Notes: generated by a model from the letters alone, not told the origin. DNA of 64,000 bases from Lachnospiraceae bacterium (GCA_028694115.1 JAQUUB010000001.1:124001-188000); one strand, 5' to 3'; positions 1 through 8,789 are shown, counted from the stretch's first letter. Numbers and translations are program-made.

Positions 1-2
1 AG

Positions 3-3000
3 TATCTCTATTATGGAGGAAGAGGCAGAAATAGAAGAAACTTCTTTAAAGAACAAAATGTGGATACATTTTTTGTTGTAACAAAAAGTGTGTTTAGAAA
101 AAACCCAGAAACAGGTAAAGGATATTACGAATACGAAGGATATCTGCATTTAGATGAACATATTCCGCCAGTTCTTGACCACTGGTATGCCAAAAAAGTG
201 CAAATGGCATTAACTAAAAGTAGAAACTTTAAGCCATTAGAAACGATATACTTAATTTCAGACATGCATCGTATTGGGATGGGAATTATAGATAAATTAA
301 AAATGACTATGTCATATAAAAGAGCTCGCCCTAGAGTATCTGATCTAAAGATGGCTATTCAAGCTATGCTACGAGATAGCAAACCTTTATCTGGAGACAA
401 GAATAGAAAGATTCAGACAGTCTCACGGATTAAAGTTGTTCCAATGAACAGAATAAAGATGGAAAGTACTGAGAACTTAACTTATTTTAATAAAGGTATA
501 AAAGAAGATACTGCTTCTGAGTATTACGAAGGATCTCACTTTTTTAACTGGTTTGATCCCGTGTATAAGTCTAAATCTTGGTCTGACGCATTCAGTAAAC
601 AAAACAATGCATCGATTGATCAATTGAAAGATACAGTTTATGAATTTAAGTTAAATCTTACGTTTATCAACGAAGAATCAATGTTAGACGGAGACTTTTG
701 CATAGATATGCCAGAATTTAAAGAATTTTGTATTGAAAATTCTTTAGGTGAAAACATAATCCAAGAAACAATAAATAAGGATAGACAACTTTCGACAAAT
801 ATTATGTCCCATGTGTTCATGAGACACGGGGAAGGTATTGCTATCGAAGACGAGATTATTAGTATTGCTAATATCGGGGAAAAAGAAGAGAACTCTAAAT
901 TAGCTTATACAAACAAAGCTAAGAAGTTAATTCAACGGAAAAAAACAGTAGTATGTGATAAGTTCCCATTAAGATATAAAGAAAGTGAAAGATTTATCTC
1001 GGGAGAACCAGGTAGCGAATTAGAGTTCAGAAGAGACATTGTAGGATTATCACATTCTCAAAAAGAATATTTTAAACAAGATGAATTTCATACTAATGCT
1101 TTAGTTGGTTTTTTAGAAGGAGATGATTCTTTATTAAGCATTACAACAGATGAGTACATGAAAATGTCTCCTGAAGAACTTTATTCGTTTCATCAAAAAC
1201 TAGAAGGAGTTTCATGTGATGGTTGGTTCACTAACAATTTTCTGCATAATACTGAGTTAATTGCTCCACGAACAGAAACGATTAACTGTAGTTATCCTGA
1301 GATGTCAGAGACCTTGATTGGTTATATTAATCACCTTGATAAATTAGCTAACGCAGAAGAATCCGATCCTATTGTTATTGAAATGAACAGAGATACTTAT
1401 AGAGGAAAAGCATTACTGTCTCATTACACTGTTGTTTGTCCACATTGTGAATCTAGAATGGTTGAAGGAGACCCTGATACAAAACTAGCAAAAGCAATAA
1501 ATAATCTTATTAGACCTAGCTCTTATGCGTTCTCATGCCCAGTATGTGACCATTTCTTGGTAAATCCTAAACCAGGTATGGTATTAAATAAAGGAGATGC
1601 GAAGGAATCTCCTGATGCGGTAGTTACTAAACAATATATTAGTAATGGACGTGGAAAATTCAATAAGATGGTCATTAAGTCTTACAATAAGCATGAAGAC
1701 GGGATAAATTTAAAAGTAGACATGTATTATGATTTAGCAAATGCTCGTGTTACTGGACCAGACGTATTAAAGTTCCTCTTCCAAGAAAGACAAGATTCTT
1801 TTATTGGGAAAGTAAAAGAACTCAAAGTTCGTGATCCTGAAACAGGTGAAGAAAAAGTGTTTAAGAATGTTCAATTGGATGGAATTATCACTGGAGGAGC
1901 AAATAAAGGTTTAGATGTTTCTATAATGAATTCCAGACTAAGACTAGCAGCATTAGTTTTTGGTCGAAAAGTAGCCAAAGCTGGAAGACAAGTTGCAGCT
2001 CCTAGTGACAAATTCTATGATGGATACGAAGGAGAGATGGTAGATGCTCCCTTTGATGTAGAAAATGTTTATTATCCAAATAAGTATATATCAAATACGA
2101 ACCCAGATTTCACTTTAAAAGAAATCAATGAGAGGATAATTAAGCACGTTGAAAGATGTGAAGTTGTGAGAGAGGTTTGGGATGCAGATCAAAAAACTTA
2201 CGTAGAAAAAGTCTTTTATATGTATGTAGGTATTACTTCTCTAAATGCAACGGAAGTTTCTCAAGAATTTAGAAAAGTTTATCCAATTGATGAACCTCGA
2301 AAAATATCACTAAACAACTCAGATCATCTTCATCAATTAGGTTTTAAAACTTTAGTTACAAAATTGTATGATGAAAATAGGAAGTCATATACAACAGATA
2401 GACGGAAACAAAATGGAATTAAAAATGTTAATATGACTGTCTCTGAAAGAGACTTAGAGTTATTAAAGATTCTAGGATGTCTTATGTTGCCAATATCAAA
2501 TACGCGTGGAGCGTATGATCCAGATGAAGAGAAGATTCAAGCTTATATTGATGATCTGAAGAAATTAAGAATTATAAATAACAAGATAGGCAATTTGGAT
2601 ATTTCCGATTTTCAGCAAGATCAAGAGAACAGGATTGGTATTACCAACTGGATGCCATGTTCTGATTATAAGTTATTAGAGAGATCTCATCCTTTGTTCA
2701 ACAAACCTACTTTTATGAATGGTAACTATTCCTTCTTCGGGTACACAAGATGGATAGAAAGGAAAGGAGTATCAGGAGTAAGATATAATGCTCCAGAAGA
2801 AGTAAGGTATTGTCTCAGATTTCCTAGTGCAGATCTAATGCATTCATTGGTAGACATAACTGCAGATGGACTGAAAGCTAGATTGCATGATATCTATACA
2901 GCCTTTTTGAATTTGTTTGAGGAAATTTCCACGGCTCAACTAGAACTTGGTTCTACAAGAGTAAAACCGTTGTTGAAAAGTGGAGACAGATTTATAACAG

Positions 3001-4487
3001 AAAGTACTTTGAATGAAATTAAAAAGGCGATATTGCAATACTTTCTTACAAAGAAAGGATCATTTGCAACAAACCTAGCAATCAATTTACCAGGGATCGG
3101 ATCTAAACAAACAGGATCAGTCTTAATACCGGAAGATGTAGTAGTCATTGCAGATGACGGCGACTATAGAACTGTAGTAAGTGAAGTCCTTAAGGGACTT
3201 TATCCAGATGAAGAACTTGATTGGAGTAAAGATAAAGATCAACCGTTAGGATGGTGCTGGACCGCAGATATTACGGGATTAGTTCACAGAGATCCAGTAG
3301 TATGGCAAGGACAAAATTATTTTGCTAAAGTTTGGTCTCGTCATAAAGCTAATGTCGAATTTAAAAAGCTTAGAGGAAAAACATTTGACGAAGAATTTCC
3401 AGGATGTCAGTCAATAATAGTGAATAGTGTGAGAATGGTTGCAGACCAAGAATCAGACGTAGATGGAGACTGGGTATCTGTTGTGTTCCCTTACTTGTAT
3501 GATGTTATTCCTTATATAAATGAATACATAGAAGAAGCACAAGATAATGGATTTTTTAAGCCAGATGAGTTTTATGATAAGAAAATAGAAGAACTTCAAA
3601 GCTCTGACGAAATTAACTTAGAAAAGTTAAAAAGATTGGAGAATTACAAGCAGCTTTCAAAGATGAGAAGTAATGTTAGATTCAGTTATTTAAAGGATGA
3701 GGCAGAGTCTCTTCTACTTAAATATCCAGATCATTTGAATTACTCTTTGGTTCATTCAAAAGTTTCTTTAGATATAGAAGTTAATGCACTCTTTGAAGCA
3801 ATTGAAGCTAAAAGAGATATATCTTTCTTGACTAATTCTTTGAGGAACACTACGTATGTAATTAATTACCTAAAGAATGCTATTGAGACAAACCCATCAA
3901 TGTATAGTTTTACGATATCAGATGAGGAAGAAACTGCAATTTCTTTTATCTTCCAATACTTGCTTCTACAACGGAATGGTGTACGTGCAGTAAAAGCTGA
4001 TGGCTCATTTGGAAAACTTACATTTGATGCAATTGTTAGAAACACTTATGTTCGTACATTGACTGACAATGATCCTTTGCCTCAGCCTGCAAGATTCTTA
4101 TTCAAAGAACTCTTAAGAGAATTCGATGAAGAATATAATACAGACTTTTCTCAATATTACGATTTAGTAATTACTATCTGTGAAGATTTCATGATCTCTT
4201 CTACGCCTGATCAAGGTGGAGGTTATGTTCGAGTACCTTTGGCAAAACCAGATGTTTATGGACGATTTGAAATCATTAAGGAAGACGACGACGGACAATA
4301 TACTTCTCCAAGCTTTAGAGACTTCGAAGGTGCATTACATCTTATTATCGGAGACTCTTATCAACGATTTGCTAATGTACATGGAGAAGAAGCTTTATTT
4401 AGAGGAATATATAACAATATCCTAGATAGAGCTCCTATGCTTAAAGATGTCGCCAAAGATCTTCAGTATTTAATTAAAGGAAAATGA
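3..4487 (+). CDS. Multisubunit RNA polymerase beta-prime-like protein (5' end outside window)
   Basis: Probable DNA-dependent RNA polymerase catalytic subunit of the two-barrel type. Counting from a GTG at 60, the key motif is D-x-D-G-D at about residues 1133-1137 (context SDVDGDW), which matches the metal-binding NADFDGD loop of beta-prime and the DxDGD of crAss-like/YonO polymerases. About 135 residues before it, a KGSFATNL...TGSVLIPEDVVV stretch resembles the beta-prime segment RQNLLGKRVDYSGRSVI. Two CxxC pairs (CPHC near 460, CPVC near 494) look like a zinc ribbon. The frame is open upstream of the GTG to the window edge, so the true start probably lies outside and GTG-60 is unreliable. 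A short alternative frame ends at 81. Seen: the motifs. Inferred: polymerase activity. Confidence 0.6.
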   Translation, partial: YLYYGGRGRNRRNFFKEQNVDTFFVVTKSVFRKNPETGKGYYEYEGYLHLDEHIPPVLDHWYAKKVQMALTKSRNFKPLETIYLISDMHRIGMGIIDKLKMTMSYKRARPRVSDLKMAIQAMLRDSKPLSGDKNRKIQTVSRIKVVPMNRIKMESTENLTYFNKGIKEDTASEYYEGSHFFNWFDPVYKSKSWSDAFSKQNNASIDQLKDTVYEFKLNLTFINEESMLDGDFCIDMPEFKEFCIENSLGENIIQETINKDRQLSTNIMSHVFMRHGEGIAIEDEIISIANIGEKEENSKLAYTNKAKKLIQRKKTVVCDKFPLRYKESERFISGEPGSELEFRRDIVGLSHSQKEYFKQDEFHTNALVGFLEGDDSLLSITTDEYMKMSPEELYSFHQKLEGVSCDGWFTNNFLHNTELIAPRTETINCSYPEMSETLIGYINHLDKLANAEESDPIVIEMNRDTYRGKALLSHYTVVCPHCESRMVEGDPDTKLAKAINNLIRPSSYAFSCPVCDHFLVNPKPGMVLNKGDAKESPDAVVTKQYISNGRGKFNKMVIKSYNKHEDGINLKVDMYYDLANARVTGPDVLKFLFQERQDSFIGKVKELKVRDPETGEEKVFKNVQLDGIITGGANKGLDVSIMNSRLRLAALVFGRKVAKAGRQVAAPSDKFYDGYEGEMVDAPFDVENVYYPNKYISNTNPDFTLKEINERIIKHVERCEVVREVWDADQKTYVEKVFYMYVGITSLNATEVSQEFRKVYPIDEPRKISLNNSDHLHQLGFKTLVTKLYDENRKSYTTDRRKQNGIKNVNMTVSERDLELLKILGCLMLPISNTRGAYDPDEEKIQAYIDDLKKLRIINNKIGNLDISDFQQDQENRIGITNWMPCSDYKLLERSHPLFNKPTFMNGNYSFFGYTRWIERKGVSGVRYNAPEEVRYCLRFPSADLMHSLVDITADGLKARLHDIYTAFLNLFEEISTAQLELGSTRVKPLLKSGDRFITESTLNEIKKAILQYFLTKKGSFATNLAINLPGIGSKQTGSVLIPEDVVVIADDGDYRTVVSEVLKGLYPDEELDWSKDKDQPLGWCWTADITGLVHRDPVVWQGQNYFAKVWSRHKANVEFKKLRGKTFDEEFPGCQSIIVNSVRMVADQESDVDGDWVSVVFPYLYDVIPYINEYIEEAQDNGFFKPDEFYDKKIEELQSSDEINLEKLKRLENYKQLSKMRSNVRFSYLKDEAESLLLKYPDHLNYSLVHSKVSLDIEVNALFEAIEAKRDISFLTNSLRNTTYVINYLKNAIETNPSMYSFTISDEEETAISFIFQYLLLQRNGVRAVKADGSFGKLTFDAIVRNTYVRTLTDNDPLPQPARFLFKELLREFDEEYNTDFSQYYDLVITICEDFMISSTPDQGGGYVRVPLAKPDVYGRFEIIKEDDDGQYTSPSFRDFEGALHLIIGDSYQRFANVHGEEALFRGIYNNILDRAPMLKDVAKDLQYLIKGK

Positions 4488-4488
4488 T

Positions 4489-4851
4489 ATGGAAAAAAGA
4501 AATCTGTATGAAAGAATTGCTGAATTAGCAACCTCATATGAAAGTTATCGCTTTCAAGCTTTTCTTATGCTCCATAGAGTATATAGATATAAAGAGATGA
4601 AAAAAAAGCTAAAAGGACATTATGATCCTGCACTCGAAAAAGAAGCAGCCAATGTAAGAGAAACATTGGAAGGTTTCGAAGAAAAAAAGAAAGAACTTAG
4701 AAAAGAATTTGTTGATTTGACTATAGAAATTGAAAATTTGAAATCTTTTAAAGAAGATGCAGAAGTACGAATGGCTAAAGTTATATCAATAAGAAAAGAA
4801 ATTGAAAGCTATGAAAAAAGAGTATCCAGTAACCTAAAGGAGGATGAATGA
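4489..4851 (+). CDS. Coiled-coil hypothetical protein
   Basis: 120 aa, rich in Lys and Glu, predicted to be almost wholly alpha-helical with heptad-like spacing from about residue 45 to the end. The family is not recognised. The ATG follows the polymerase stop by one base, and an AAAGGA Shine-Dalgarno lies inside the end of the polymerase gene. It overlaps the next gene by four bases, so the three are probably cotranslated. Its position suggests a partner of the polymerase, but nothing in the sequence proves this. Confidence 0.7.
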   Translation: MEKRNLYERIAELATSYESYRFQAFLMLHRVYRYKEMKKKLKGHYDPALEKEAANVRETLEGFEEKKKELRKEFVDLTIEIENLKSFKEDAEVRMAKVISIRKEIESYEKRVSSNLKEDE

Positions 4852-5078
4852 AGAATACTAAGCTCTTAAAACGTTTCGGTGTTTTGATTTTTTCAATCGG
4901 CTTTGCTTTAATGATGGTAGGAGACGTATATCATTTATTTGGAGGATTTTTAATTCTTATATCTGTTTGGGCAGATTTATTTACACAAGAAATGATAGAT
5001 GATCATTTCGAAAATGATTTAAATGATCCTTATCATGGAAATAATCGATCTTTACAAGAAACAGTTTCAGCAACTTAG
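4848..5078 (+). CDS. Small membrane protein
   Basis: 76 aa with two hydrophobic segments (about residues 9-29 and 30-45) separated by a short GDVYHLFGG turn, then an acidic hydrophilic tail. It starts with ATGA-type overlap on the preceding coiled-coil gene, preceded by a good AAAGGAGG site. Function unknown; probably an inner-membrane hairpin protein. It is the last gene before a terminator-like hairpin. Confidence 0.65.
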   Translation: MKNTKLLKRFGVLIFSIGFALMMVGDVYHLFGGFLILISVWADLFTQEMIDDHFENDLNDPYHGNNRSLQETVSAT

Positions 5079-5137
5079 GACAAACTGGTTAAACATCTAA
5101 TCTTGAGACCTAGTGTTTTTGACAGCCAGTTTTAGGT

Positions 5138-5204
5138 AGGGCACTCAATATAGCTCTTTGGCGGCACCTTCTAGTTGTATCGAGTGCTCTATTTTTATTT
5201 TTAC
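5138..5204 (+). terminator. Long-loop terminator-like hairpin
   Basis: AGGGCACTC pairs with GAGTGCTCT (nine pairs, one G-U) across a loop of about 43 nt, and is followed by a T-rich run. It lies after the 4489-5078 genes and before a second structured stretch. The long loop is unusual for a simple terminator. Confidence 0.6.
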
Positions 5205-5251
5205 TTAGATCTTTCAAGAAATTGACTAAGCACACCCAAAAAGCATGAAAC

Positions 5252-5312
5252 CCTAAAACCGGCTATCGCTGGAGTCGTTTCGACGTTTACATTTACTGAT
5301 ATAGCTATTAGG
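5252..5312 (+). ncRNA. Small structured RNA element
   Basis: The gene-free interval 5079-5379 holds, besides the terminator, nested pairings: CCTAA with TTAGG, GCTAT with ATAGC, and an inner GTCG-TTT-CGAC hairpin. This gives a compact branched fold upstream of the small zinc-binding protein gene at 5380. It may be a 5' leader structure. The transcript itself is inferred. Confidence 0.35.
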
Positions 5313-5379
5313 TTCTTAAGAGGTAGCATATCCTCGCTTTAACTCAACAATAAGACACTGCTAAACATCTGGATCTCAC

Positions 5380-5562
5380 ATGATAAAAAGAAAGAACAAG
5401 TATAGTGGAACATGCCATCGATGCAATACGTTCTGTGGAGCAGAATATGGATGGAGAGAAGGCGAACTTATATTTCATAATAGTTGCTACAATAGTTACC
5501 TTGAAGATAAAAAGAAGAAACCTAAGAAGAAAAAGAGGATAGACGGATCTACAATTAAGTAG
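5380..5562 (+). CDS. Small zinc-finger-like protein
   Basis: 60 aa, with CHRC near residue 12 and a later Cys (HNSC near 36), and a very basic C-terminus (a DKKKKPKKKKR run). The spacing is compatible with a treble-clef or zinc-ribbon fold that binds nucleic acid. No strong Shine-Dalgarno precedes the ATG. Function unknown. The cysteine pattern and basic tail argue that it is a real gene. Confidence 0.55.
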   Translation: MIKRKNKYSGTCHRCNTFCGAEYGWREGELIFHNSCYNSYLEDKKKKPKKKKRIDGSTIK

Positions 5563-5593
5563 ACCATATGCCTCGTGCCCGAAGGAGGGACAA

Positions 5594-5956
5594 ATGTTAA
5601 GTATTACTGGTAAAAAAGCTTTGAAGATTTTAATCGAAAAAGCAAAAGAGGGGAGAACAGTTGGCTATCGAGAATTAGCCAGCTTAATAGATTCTAAGTA
5701 TGATGTCAACGACCCGCATCAATGGCTATATAGTGTATTGGGCAATGTTTCAAAGTACACATATCAAGAATTAGGCATAATGATTAGTATCTTAGTTGTG
5801 AATAAGGACGGACACCCCGGACCAGGATTTAAAGAATTGGCTGGTGTTCTTATCGCAGACGACAAAGACAGCTTGAGTTCTACATTTGTCAATACCCACC
5901 TGAAAACTCTTTTAGCAATAGACCATAATAAACTAGATAGATTATTAGTTATATAA
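5594..5956 (+). CDS. Hypothetical protein with LVVNK-xGxPGxGF motif
   Basis: 120 aa. The N-terminal half looks like a winged-helix fold (GKKALKILIEKAKEGRTVGYRELASLI). It is followed by a motif, ISILVVNKDGHPGPGF, seen in many small bacterial and phage proteins of unknown function that assess 'old versus new' alleles or bind DNA. A strong GAAGGAGGGA Shine-Dalgarno sits six bases before the ATG. No enzymatic residues are evident, so the function is not assigned. Confidence 0.65.
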   Translation: MLSITGKKALKILIEKAKEGRTVGYRELASLIDSKYDVNDPHQWLYSVLGNVSKYTYQELGIMISILVVNKDGHPGPGFKELAGVLIADDKDSLSSTFVNTHLKTLLAIDHNKLDRLLVI

Positions 5957-5967
5957 AGGAGGAAAAT

Positions 5968-6102
5968 ATGCCTAATAAAAAGAATGTTGATGAAGATTAC
6001 GATGATTTTGTAAAAGAAGAACTAGGTGAAGAAACAGCGAAACATCTAGACGTAAACGAAGATTACGATGAATATGTAAAAGAACAGTTAGGTGAAAATT
6101 AA
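5968..6102 (+). CDS. 44-aa acidic protein made of two copies of a 15-residue unit
   Basis: The ORF is preceded by AAAGGAGGAAAAT. The protein contains the tandem units VDEDYDDFVKEELGE and VNEDYDEYVKEQLGE joined by a short linker, and is strongly acidic. The duplicated unit, the ideal ribosome-binding site and the terminator right after it support a real gene. Function unknown; acidic repeat proteins of this size can act as DNA mimics or protein inhibitors, but that is speculation. Confidence 0.6.
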   Translation: MPNKKNVDEDYDDFVKEELGEETAKHLDVNEDYDEYVKEQLGEN

Positions 6103-6123
6103 GATAATTAATTCACTTTGATT

Positions 6124-6147
6124 GCCCCACGAAAGTGGGGCTTTCAT
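6124..6147 (+). terminator. Intrinsic terminator
   Basis: GCCCCAC-GAAA-GTGGGGC, seven perfect pairs closed by a GAAA tetraloop, then TTT. It directly follows the 44-aa gene. It excludes the upstream TTG at 6122 as a sensible start for the next gene. Confidence 0.75.
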
Positions 6148-6172
6148 TATGTCTCATAACAAAGGAATGTTT

Positions 6173-6529
6173 ATGGCACGATTAACTGCAGCACAAAGAC
6201 AAGCCTTAGCGAGAGCAAGAGCCGCTCGCTCAACAAAAACTCCGAGCAAAAATACGAAATCTCAATCTGCTAAAAGCTCAAGCAATGTATTGAAAATGAA
6301 TAATTCCAAAACGTCGGGAACGAATCAGGGAATGCAAAAGAGTAGTTCTAGGATTAATAGTAAGACAAATAACATGAAAAGTTCCAGTAAAAGTCCTTCG
6401 GCTAAGAGTAAGATTGTAAAAAAGACAACCTCACAGAAAACGATTGTCAGAACAAATCCGAAAGGAACAACAGGATCACGTCTACGAAATTCCTTTAGAC
6501 AAAGATTTAGTTTAAAGAAATCAGCATAG
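6173..6529 (+). CDS. Basic Ser/Lys-rich low-complexity protein
   Basis: 118 aa from the ATG at 6173, which has an AAAGGA site six bases upstream; longer readings would run into the terminator hairpin. The first 20 residues form a basic helix (ARLTAAQRQALARARAARS), and the rest is Ser/Lys/Asn/Thr-rich and disordered, ending in an RNSFRQRFSLKKSA tail. Probably a nucleic-acid-binding or packaged basic protein. Unrecognised. Confidence 0.6.
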   Translation: MARLTAAQRQALARARAARSTKTPSKNTKSQSAKSSSNVLKMNNSKTSGTNQGMQKSSSRINSKTNNMKSSSKSPSAKSKIVKKTTSQKTIVRTNPKGTTGSRLRNSFRQRFSLKKSA

Positions 6530-6538
6530 GAGGATGTT

Positions 6539-6859
6539 ATGAATGTATCTTCAGCAAGTGCAAGAGCCCATTTAAAAAAATCTTTACAAGAACGACTGAT
6601 GGAAAACATGAAAACACTAGCAGCCGAGCGAGAATCAGGAGGACTGATGACTCCTGGCAGTATTCATGGACTGTCAGAATGGTCAGATATAGCAGAAGAA
6701 ATTGGACCAATCCAAGCAATTAGATCTCTCCCGTCACATTTAAATATAGCAGGAGGAGGATCAATAGGGAAAGGGGCAATGAAATTAGGATCTAAATATA
6801 TAGCTAAAGCAGTAGCACACAAAGTTAAAAGACAAATATGCAGAATGGTCTGTTACTAA
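6539..6859 (+). CDS. Hypothetical protein
   Basis: 106 aa. The amphipathic N-terminal helix (ARAHLKKSLQERLMENMKTLA) is followed by a Gly-rich middle (IAGGGSIGKGAMKLGSKYIAKAVAHKVKRQ) and two C-terminal Cys. An AGGAGG site precedes the ATG. It sits in a tight run with the preceding and following genes. No family recognised. Confidence 0.6.
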   Translation: MNVSSASARAHLKKSLQERLMENMKTLAAERESGGLMTPGSIHGLSEWSDIAEEIGPIQAIRSLPSHLNIAGGGSIGKGAMKLGSKYIAKAVAHKVKRQICRMVCY

Positions 6860-6860
6860 T

Positions 6861-7241
6861 ATGGGAATGCGGAAAGAACAATACCATTCCATAAAGAAGG
6901 ATTATATGGAGAAAGAGAAAAGATTCTTCCGTAAAGGAAAGTGCGAAGGCTGCAACAAAATTAAAGAAGTCACAGAGGTAGGACACTTGGTTTTATGCGA
7001 AGAATGCGAAGATGCTTTCTTTGAAGAAATGTTAAAAAAACTACAGGATGAAGAAAATGGCAAAGCGTATATTTTAGATCAACAACAAAAAAGGATTCAA
7101 AATGACGACCAAAAAAGAAACGCCAAAAATCAGACACAGAGTAATATCTTCAGGAGTAGCAGAAATGGTTACTCCGATTATTGGTGTGAATGCCGCTATG
7201 CAGTTAATAGGTTTTACATCTGCGCTAGGTACCCCTCTTGA
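6861..7241 (+). CDS. Zinc-ribbon hypothetical protein, overlapped at its 3' end
   Basis: 126 aa as an open frame. The convincing part is the first ~80 residues, with CEGC near 29 and CEEC near 50 in a four-Cys ribbon. The last ~45 residues overlap the start of the next gene in another frame and look like an out-of-frame reading (biased, WCECRY). Either the genes truly overlap by about 140 bases or a frameshift joins them; see findings. Confidence 0.55.
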   Translation: MGMRKEQYHSIKKDYMEKEKRFFRKGKCEGCNKIKEVTEVGHLVLCEECEDAFFEEMLKKLQDEENGKAYILDQQQKRIQNDDQKRNAKNQTQSNIFRSSRNGYSDYWCECRYAVNRFYICARYPS

Positions 7242-7365
7242 AATATTTTTCCATTATTTTGGTTATTTTGGGTTACTCGCTTCGACTTTCTTTATATTAA
7301 GAGCATTATATGTTTACACGGTAAATGGTGTCGGAGCCCCGGTTGATAATTTATCTTACGTTTAA
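7102..7365 (+). CDS. Small membrane protein
   Basis: 87 aa with hydrophobic segments at about residues 20-42 and 48-70 and a basic N-terminus. An AAAGGA site lies six bases before the ATG, inside the previous frame. The following hairpin marks the transcript end. Function unknown. Confidence 0.65.
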   Translation: MTTKKETPKIRHRVISSGVAEMVTPIIGVNAAMQLIGFTSALGTPLEIFFHYFGYFGLLASTFFILRALYVYTVNGVGAPVDNLSYV

Positions 7366-7376
7366 TTTGATTTAGG

Positions 7377-7404
7377 ATGGACTCCATTTTGGAGTCCATA
7401 TTTT
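7377..7404 (+). terminator. Intrinsic terminator
   Basis: ATGGACTCCA pairs perfectly with TGGAGTCCAT over a three-base loop, followed by ATTTTATA. It follows the membrane-protein gene. It also shows that the next gene starts at the downstream ATG (7416), not at 7377. Confidence 0.75.
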
Positions 7405-7415
7405 ATAGGAGTGTT

Positions 7416-7664
7416 ATGAAATTCTTGTCTCTATTTGTGGTTTTATTCTTTACTGTAAACACATTTGCAAATACACACGTAAACATTAATGTAAGAGATT
7501 TTTCTAAACATATCTGTGAAAGCAATAATGCTTTCAATATGAAAGGATGCATAGAAGAATTAAGTACCTGTATCGAAGAAGTAATGTCTCGTAGAGTTTA
7601 TATTTCAAATGAAAATGAAACAAGAAGATTTATTCGAGCTGTTTCGCAGTGCACTGGAGAATAA
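7416..7664 (+). CDS. Small secreted cysteine-containing protein
   Basis: 82 aa with a classic Sec signal peptide (MKFLSLFVVLFFTVNTFA, likely cut after TFA). The mature part has four cysteines spaced as if for two disulphides. The start was chosen because it has a TAGGAG site and follows the terminator. Exported to the periplasm; role unknown. Confidence 0.7.
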   Translation: MKFLSLFVVLFFTVNTFANTHVNINVRDFSKHICESNNAFNMKGCIEELSTCIEEVMSRRVYISNENETRRFIRAVSQCTGE

Positions 7665-7692
7665 AATATAGTTAAACTATTTAGGAGATTTT

Positions 7693-8136
7693 ATGGCTTG
7701 GTATCATGTAGGTGGTTGTGATTGTCCTATGGGATGTTGTGACTGTGGATTTAATGATCTTAAACCTAAAACTCAACGTGATCTATTAATTGAAGCATTA
7801 AATAAAGCCTTTGATGATGTTGACCGAAATCGCAAAAATGTATCATCTATGGAAAAGAAACTAGATGACGAGTTTTATAAAATAAGAAATGAAGCTTATA
7901 AGGAAGCAGATAAGATTATTGCAGAGGCCAATAAAAAAGCTACTGAGATAATAAAATTAGCAAAGAATGAGTCTAATGAAATCAAAAAGGTTTTAAGTAA
8001 GGTTAAAACTATTATTAAAAAAGATAAAATAAATAAAAGAGAAAGAGTTTATCTTTATAGATTGTGGGAGCATATGGATGAAAAGGAATTCCATGAGTTT
8101 CTTAGTACTGAATGTAAAAATGGTATTGATTATTAA
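7693..8136 (+). CDS. Cys-rich N-terminus plus coiled coil
   Basis: 147 aa. The first ~25 residues hold six Cys (GCDCPMGCCDCGF), a likely metal site. Residues ~30-115 form a long charged coiled coil with EADKIIAEANKKATEIIKLAKNE repeats, like ATP-synthase b or stomatin-type stalks. A TTAGGAGAT site precedes the ATG. Unrecognised. Confidence 0.65.
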   Translation: MAWYHVGGCDCPMGCCDCGFNDLKPKTQRDLLIEALNKAFDDVDRNRKNVSSMEKKLDDEFYKIRNEAYKEADKIIAEANKKATEIIKLAKNESNEIKKVLSKVKTIIKKDKINKRERVYLYRLWEHMDEKEFHEFLSTECKNGIDY

Positions 8137-8238
8137 ACAGTAGAGCTTTCTAATTTTTTCGTTGAACATGATGAAAGACAAAATGAAACAGAAAACGAAA
8201 TGCCTAAATCTTTTTCGATAAATAATCAGGAGAACTTT

Positions 8239-8754
8239 GTGACTAAACAGAATGTTATTAAAGATGCCGTTGAACCTGGAGATACTGCTAAATGTAAAGT
8301 AACTCAAATTGAAGGTATCGTTGTTGTTAGACACGATTATCTTTATGGAGTTCCTCGTATCGGTATACAACCTCAAGGTTCTTTTGAAGGTAAACAACAT
8401 GAAACTATTCATTTAGACTTACCTCAAGCTGAATTAATTAAAAAGAATACTGTAAGTAGAGATGGTATGATTCCTGTTAGAAGAATTAATTTAGGTGATG
8501 AATGCAAAGACGAAATTAGTGGTTTCAAAGGAATTTGCACTGGTGTTGCTGAGTGGCTTTATGCTTGTAGTAAAATTATGATTCAACCTCAAAAATTAGA
8601 TTCTAAAAAGTATGCTCCTGCTGAGCCTTTCTGGTTTGATGAACCTCAAGTTAAATTAGTTAAGGTTGAAAAACTTGAACCTAAACAGAAGAATACTGGT
8701 GGTTTTGGGAAAAGTGTTTACTCAGACAACAGACATAGTTCTAATACAAGATAA
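8239..8754 (+). CDS. Duplicated KOW/SH3-like phage protein
   Basis: 171 aa from a GTG with a perfectly placed CAGGAGA site (an ATG at 8200 lacks one). It has two tandem ~60-residue repeats: PGDTAKCKVTQIEGIVVVRHDYLYGVPRIGIQPQ and LGDECKDEISGFKGICTGVAEWLYACSKIMIQPQ, each followed by a (D/Q)-E-P-Q-x-x-L-(I/V) strand. This unit is a common small phage domain of unknown role with an SH3-like beta barrel. The second repeat is closer to the usual single-copy form. Confidence 0.7.
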   Translation: MTKQNVIKDAVEPGDTAKCKVTQIEGIVVVRHDYLYGVPRIGIQPQGSFEGKQHETIHLDLPQAELIKKNTVSRDGMIPVRRINLGDECKDEISGFKGICTGVAEWLYACSKIMIQPQKLDSKKYAPAEPFWFDEPQVKLVKVEKLEPKQKNTGGFGKSVYSDNRHSSNTR

Positions 8755-8789
8755 TTCTTTATGAGTTCACATAGTAATTCTTAAAAAAT

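Noticed and set aside
60..62. GTG at 60 as the start of the RNA polymerase-like gene
   Set aside because: The same frame is open upstream to the window edge and no ribosome site precedes the GTG, so the gene most likely begins outside the window.
6122..6172. TTG start at 6122 for the Ser/Lys-rich protein
   Set aside because: It lies inside a perfect terminator hairpin; the ATG at 6173 has a proper AAAGGA site.
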